Below are positions 59,022 through 64,000 of a stretch of DNA of 64,000 nucleotides, piece by piece. This DNA is from Microcebus murinus. Lineage: Eukaryota > Chordata > Mammalia > Primates > Cheirogaleidae. Made by a program: the position numbers and the translations under genes. The notes beneath the pieces were generated by a model, which made no database searches, was not told where the DNA came from, and saw nothing but the letters and a program-made list of their open reading frames with translations. The stretch is taken from positions 64,063,001-64,127,000 of the forward strand of contig NC_134112.1 in assembly GCF_040939455.1 (NCBI RefSeq). The letters run 5' to 3'. Every line of letters starts with the position of its first letter. Within the stretch, counting starts at the first letter, position 1.

Positions 59022-60180
59022 CTATTAAGTAAAAATAAATAAATAAAAAATAAACTTCTAAGTTATTTCTGCACTGATCAATAAACAAAGACAGCACTAC
59101 AAAAGAAGGCAAACTGAACTCTTGGGAAAATAGTAACTTAGAATGTATGTATATTAAATTAATGAGAAAATGATTTTAAGTGCAGTATTAAAAGTAAAAG
59201 AAAGTAATTAACATAGTAAGAACTGACAATTCTCATTCACTGCCATTGATAGTATAAATTCTGAGTCAATGATTCCAGGGCTAAGAATTTATACTAAATG
59301 CATCATCAGGAAGACACATAATTTCAATGTAAGCATGTTCTTCACAAAAGAATGGAAAACACTTAAATGTCAAAAGATTTGTTAAATAAATAATTGTATA
59401 TTTACACTTTGAATACCATATAGTATATAAGTAGACTTGTTTATAAGGATGTCATGAGAATATATACATGATATATCAATACAATAGAAAAGGTTATAAA
59501 ATAGTATTTCAGAATGAGCTGGTTTAAAACACATACACACACATCTGCCTAGAAAAAAACGGAAAGAATATTTGAGCAGTAGCTATTTCCTTAAATGGAA
59601 GGATTCATAAGCAAATTTTAAATTTCTTTTTGGTTTATTTATAATTATTTTTTCTATAATGAACACATATTATACATGTAATAAATTTTTTTTTTAAATG
59701 AAAGAACTGCAAATGGTCACTGTAATTTAAATACATGCTCTTGAGGTTGTTGAGAGGATTTTGGTACTGACCACTGCAAAAAGAGCCACAATGATATCAA
59801 GGTAGTGAAGACACTCATTTGAAACAAAAATGCTTGATTATCTATATGATACCGAATTTATTTCCATCTGGCCATAGGAATTTTGCTTATATATAAGATA
59901 AATGAGAAATAAATAATTAGGTAATTCAGGGAAGAAACACTTTTTTTTTTTTAACCCTGGTGTCTTATTCAGGACTTGTATGAAAGACACATTGGATTAG
60001 CAAAGTATTAAGCTGAGGAGCTTGTGGAAAGAAGCAATAACTGTCATGCAAAATAAAGTCAGAATATTGGAAGCAATGCCACTGATTTTTCTTATAACCG
60101 TATTTGGATGATGTGACAGAAGCTGGGTCTTAGAGCAATACTTTAAAAAGGGGCATATTTGACTGATAAGTCCCACTTAC
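59022..60180 (-). other. NRCAM intron (1,159 nt)
   Basis: AT-rich with several homopolymer T/A tracts (59691-59697, 59941-59952). No repeat family recognised. Confidence 0.6.
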
Positions 60181-60377
60181 TGGACGGGCGGATGACAATG
60201 TTATTAGAAATTGCAGCTCCACGTTCATTCCTCGCTGTGCACTGATAGACTCCTTCGTACGTCTCAGCTTTCCCCTCACTCATGATGTTGATTATGAGCG
60301 TCCCTGAGCCTGGCTTCATGGTGACAAGAGGGTCTTTATCTATGTCAAAATGAGTCCCATTACGGGTCCAGGAAAAG
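60181..60377 (-). CDS. NRCAM: NRCAM exon: Ig1, second half
   Basis: A 197-nt exon, phase 2 to 1. One base completes S, then 65 codons FSWTRNGTHFDIDKDPLVTM, KPGSGTLIINIMSEGKAETY, EGVYQCTARNERGAAISNNI, VIRPS (chain residues about 36-101). It holds most of the first Ig domain, with the core tryptophan, the EGVYQC motif with the distal cysteine and an N-glycosylation site (NGT). Acceptor tgggcag, donor gtaagtg. Confidence 0.98.
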
Positions 60378-61149
60378 CTGCCCAACACATGAAAGATTAA
60401 GTGTGTTAATGGTCCAGAAAAATAGGATTACTCACTCTTTAACAAATTCCTAGCAGTTTTATGGGTTTCCAGAAATAATTACTAGATTTTCCTATTCAGT
60501 AAAAGAGCAATAAGCCCCTATACCTAATATGTTTCATAGAATCATGACTTAGAAAAAAGTGCTGACTTTACATTTTAAGGTACCTATCTTCTGAAGAGCT
60601 AGCCCAAATCTGACCCCATAAAGAAATCATGCACGCATATTGCCTTTCATTTTTCTAAGAAAATATAGGAAGCAGGTCTCTCAAGCACGGTCTCTTAGAG
60701 GTTTATTATCATTTTTATTGTAAACGCCACTGTTCAGAGAGTTGATAATAACCTGCCTATAAAAATTTGCTCTGGGCTAAAATGTGACAAGAAAGCCCTC
60801 TACAAGTACTACCTATATGTGTTGAAAATTGATCAGACCAGTTTCAAGTTACCAAAGTGTAAAGTGCAGGTTGAGAAGAGAGTAAGAGATATGAGTCATG
60901 GGTGTTTTAAATGTTGATAATTAAAAGTGGTAATTCTACATAAAATATAATTTGTGAATTTTTAATTCTAGAGACGATTTTGTGAGTTCCTGAGGAGTTC
61001 TGCCAAATTGTCAACTGAGATTCCTCTTTCTCAGTTTGATTTATATTAAAGATTGCCTTATATAAAAGTCACAATGCTCATGTAATTAAATACTTTATAA
61101 CTAGTCACAAAACAATAATGGCCATGCTCAGACACAGGCATGAATCTCT

Positions 61150-61360
61150 AAACTGCACAGTGTTTTCTGGACCCACGTGGGTTTCCCTTCCTGCCACTTA
61201 TCTTCAGAGCAGTGGTTGTGAAAACTAGGGGAGGAGGTGGTGGATGCAGGCATCTGGTGGGCAGAGGCCAGGGATGCTGCTAAATATCCTACAATGCACA
61301 GGACAGTTTTCATCCCCACAGCAAAAAAAATTACCCCACCCCAAATACTAATCATGCTGA
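61150..61360. repeat. MER5A-type hAT-Charlie element
   Basis: 'gcaggcatctggtgggcaga', 'ggccagggatgctgctaaat', 'atcctacaatgcacaggaca' and 'ccacagcaaaaaaaattacc' are the MER5A core. Confidence 0.85.
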
Positions 61361-61714
61361 GGAGGAGAAATCCTGCTTCATGGAGAGTTACAGAAGGTAT
61401 CAAATAAGTGCAAAGCTGAAGGGAAACTCCATCAAAGGCCATCACATCAGGCTTGCATGAACGAGGGTTTCCAATAACATGGCAGAATATACTGTTTCAA
61501 AGCAAACCTTTGCTTGAAGTTTTGACATAGTGCGTAGGTATTTAGTACCAGTTAATTTTTTTCTCAGGTGCTAGTCTGTGATAGCTTAACAAGGCCTGTA
61601 TTAGGCAAACTTGGAAATAAAATATCTAGAAATTTTCACTTCCTTATGACTAAAAAATCCTCATTACATTTTAATAGTACAATCCAACTTTCCAAAACTG
61701 CCATATATTACTAG

Positions 61715-62095
61715 ACACATTATAGATTATCCCCTGTGGGACCTTGGATAAGTTGCCTAGCATTACTGGGCACCAGTTTCTCATCTATAAAATGTATTGG
61801 TTGGACTGAATTATCTCTAATATCTCTACCAACTCTAAAATGCTATGCAGTGTTCATGCCCAGATTTGGCATGAATCCTGAGTATTGAAATCCTGCCAAG
61901 TTTGGAAAACCATTTAGGACAATTTTATAGGCTGCTATAGAAGAGATCTTGAAAGTCATCAATTCAACTTCTTTCTTTTACAGATGAGGAAACTAAAGAC
62001 CAGAGGAAAGGGGTTTGCCCATGTCATAGGGCCATTATTGTCAGAACCAGGATTAGAAGCCTCTTTCCACATCTCCCCACAATTATGAGCATTTT
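61715..62095. repeat. MIR-like fossils (two pieces)
   Basis: The first piece, 'gggaccttggataagttgcc' with 'caccagtttctcatctataa', reads as MIR in plus orientation. The second, 'ttacagatgaggaaactaaa' with 'cccatgtcatagggccatta', reads in minus orientation. Confidence 0.6.
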
Positions 62096-62436
62096 TTCAG
62101 ATGGGGATTAGTAGGGAAATGTCAATAACCTAGGTTTTTAAGAAGAAGAAATTGGCTCTAATTCAGCAGAGAGACAAAACAGTAAACCTATAGATGATAC
62201 TTAAGGGATATGCAGAACCTAAGAGTAACTTTGGAAGACCTTCACTGTCTTTGAAGGGTCAAAATGGGATGGGGAGTTGGTTAGATGAACAAAAGGGTAA
62301 TCTAAATACCCAGCTAAAACAAGAAAGTGCTCCACCTGGCTAACCTTATTCTACTGAAATTTCCAAACTTGTTTCTATATTCAGAGAGATCCCCTGACTT
62401 ATTTTCAGTACCATACCAAAACAAACAGCAACTCAC

Positions 62437-62542
62437 CTTGGAGGAGGTTTCCCTTTGGCCTCACACTGGATTACAATATTCTCCCGAGGGTCAATAATGT
62501 AATCTTTTGGAGATTGTTGAGTGATGGTTGGAGGTTGTACCA
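62437..62542 (-). CDS. NRCAM: NRCAM exon: Ig1, first half (most 5' exon in window)
   Basis: A 106-nt exon, phase 1 to 2. Two bases (TG) complete a codon, expected L, begun in an exon above the window. Then come 34 codons [34 protein letters not shown] (chain residues 1-36). It holds the first half of the first Ig domain, with the proximal cysteine in VIQCEA. Acceptor cacaattaag, donor gtgagtt. It is identical to recalled human here. The signal peptide exon and the short exon before this one are not in the window. Confidence 0.97.
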
Positions 62543-64000
62543 CTTAATTGTGGAAAGAAGAATAATGTAAAGGAATAAATCATTTAATATTATAATAGCA
62601 ATCATTTTTTTCCTGTATCAAAATCTCTTACCAAAAACTAAATGTGCTCCATGTATTTTTTAGTAATTTTTGTTGTAGCAGCACCTACCTCTGTAGATTT
62701 TCAATGAAATTCTCCTAAAACTGTGAGGTCAAGGCATAACTTCCTTTTGGTAACTTTATATGCACTCACAAAGTCCATTTTCCCACACTAAAAGTTTGGG
62801 AAAATAATTGCCAGTACAAGCCTAATATTAAGACAGTTTCTTTTCTGATGTAACAATGAGAAATTCTGATTTCTTCGGTTCAGATGATGTTTTCCAGTGA
62901 AATTTAAGTTATGAGGTAAATTTGCATGTTTCTGAGGAAACAGTAACTGACTTATAGTTCATTAGTACCCTACTATAAATTAAAATATATGTTGGGAACA
63001 AACATTTGAGAAATTAATATTAAACATTTTTTTAAATTGGAGACTTGACATGTCTTATTAGATCTAGGATGTAGGTGAATTAGGTTCAAAGATAAAATGG
63101 TCTTATTTGGAAGATAAATGACATTGAGGAAGTTCTCTGTTCTAGGAGACAATGTTTCCATTTTGCTCTTCAAAGTGTTATCTGTTTATTCTCAAATCAG
63201 AGAGAGAAACTGTTCTGGCTCAGAACAAACTAATCTGAAGAAAGCTGGTTTCTAGACCTCTAATGATCTTCAAGCGGTTCTAAGATCACTTTGTCCTTCT
63301 TGTGAGATCATAGTTACAGAGTGTTAGCACAGGAAGGGACTGGAGAATTAATCTACTCCAACCTCATTTTTTGCTGTTTTAGGATGGCAAAATGGCTCAA
63401 GTAGGAAAGCAAAAAGCAAAGAGAACCAAACTTTCTTGGCTAACTCCTGGTAGAAAGCCACAGCCTTGCACAATTCCATGGAGAGCTGTTTACACAGGCC
63501 AGTGGTCCTCAACCAAGGGCAATTTGTCCTCACCCTTCCAGGGACATTTGGCCATATCTGGAGACAATTACAGTCATCATGACTGGGGGCGAGGTGATAC
63601 TGGCATCTCGTGGAGACAGGCCAGGGGTGTTGCTAAACATTTAACATTTAACAATGTACAGGACCCCTGCCCCCACAACAAAGACTTATCTGGCCTCACA
63701 TGTCAGTAGTGCTGAGGCTGGGGCAGACCACAACGGGATGGGCACCCCAGAGCTGCGCAGTGCAGTGGCCCTGCTGCGGTATGCTTTCCTCTGCAGCATG
63801 CAACTTTCCCTAAGCCTCTCTTAGACTCTCACTTTCTTTTCCTTCCCTGCTGTATTTGACATTCTGGCTCATGTGAGTTGTTCATCTTCTGGATGTTCCC
63901 TTTCCCCTCTGTCCACATTGTGCTTCCTTTGCAAAACTTCTTCAATCTGCCAACCAAGCATTTCCCAAAGCTCAGTAACTCTCCTCTGCCCTTGTCTCCC
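62543..64000 (-). other. NRCAM intron (partial), upstream of Ig1
   Basis: The intron continues past the window edge. It contains a MER5A element (63500-63725). The short 5' microexon expected upstream of Ig1 in L1-family genes was looked for and not seen. Confidence 0.6.
63500..63725. repeat. MER5A hAT-Charlie element, well preserved
   Basis: 'gtggtcctcaaccaagggca', 'ggacatttggccatatctgg', 'tgactgggggcgaggtgata', 'ctggcatctcgtggagacag', 'cccacaacaaagacttatct' and 'catgtcagtagtgctgaggc' follow the MER5A consensus nearly end to end. Confidence 0.9.

Larger units (their letters stand above)
60378..62436 (-). other. NRCAM intron within Ig1 (2,059 nt)
   Basis: It contains a MER5A element (about 61150-61360) and MIR-like pieces (about 61715-61850 and 61930-62095). 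The rest is unclassified. Confidence 0.6.

Overview
The window is non-coding-rich mammalian genomic DNA that carries one gene, on the minus strand: the interior of NRCAM (neuronal cell adhesion molecule, L1/CHL1/neurofascin family). Twenty-seven exons can be placed with splice sites. All 26 introns between them have AG acceptors; 25 have GT donors and one has GC. Joined, the exons give 3,553 nt of unbroken reading frame (about 1,184 codons) with no stop or frameshift. The chain starts inside Ig domain 1 (exon at 62437-62542) and ends in the first part of the cytoplasmic tail (exon at 6758-6836). The start codon, signal peptide and promoter lie above position 64000. The last cytoplasmic exons, which should carry the ankyrin-binding FIGQY motif, and the 3' UTR lie below position 1. 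Residue numbers in the entries count along this window-encoded chain.

Layout in transcription order (high to low coordinates): Ig1 (62.5-60.2 kb), Ig2 (59.0-54.4), a 57-nt cassette exon, Ig3 (52.4-49.5), Ig4 (48.1-39.5), Ig5 (37.3-35.7), Ig6 (35.6-33.5), a 30-nt microexon, FN1 (31.6-28.4), FN2 (28.3-27.0), FN3 (26.2-24.5), FN4 (22.3-21.1), a 36-nt microexon, FN5 in two exons (14.8-13.2), the transmembrane exon (7.8-7.7) and the juxtamembrane cytoplasmic exon (6.8). The cassette exons and the FN5 pair are multiples of three and phase 1-1, so each can be skipped without breaking frame. This matches the known modular splicing of NrCAM. The protein is a type I membrane adhesion receptor of axons, growth cones and nodes of Ranvier.

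The organism is very probably a strepsirrhine primate (lemur, loris or galago group). The protein is nearly identical to human NRCAM as I remember it. The younger Alu copies carry the strepsirrhine-type linker (a 'ttggccaattaatttctttc'-like segment between the two arms) rather than the haplorhine AluS/Y form.

The rest is intron. Recognisable repeats are seven Alus and one Alu monomer, all in the gene's orientation; several LINE-1 pieces, mostly in the opposite orientation; L2 and MIR fossils; MaLR/MLT-type LTRs; and hAT and Tigger DNA-transposon remnants. The most unusual structure is a perfect 96-nt inverted repeat (43747-43842 and 45124-45219). One arm is inserted into an old LTR next to a fresh 12-bp hairpin, which suggests a local template-switch event. 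No prokaryotic genes, CRISPR arrays, RNA genes or novel enzymatic systems were found.
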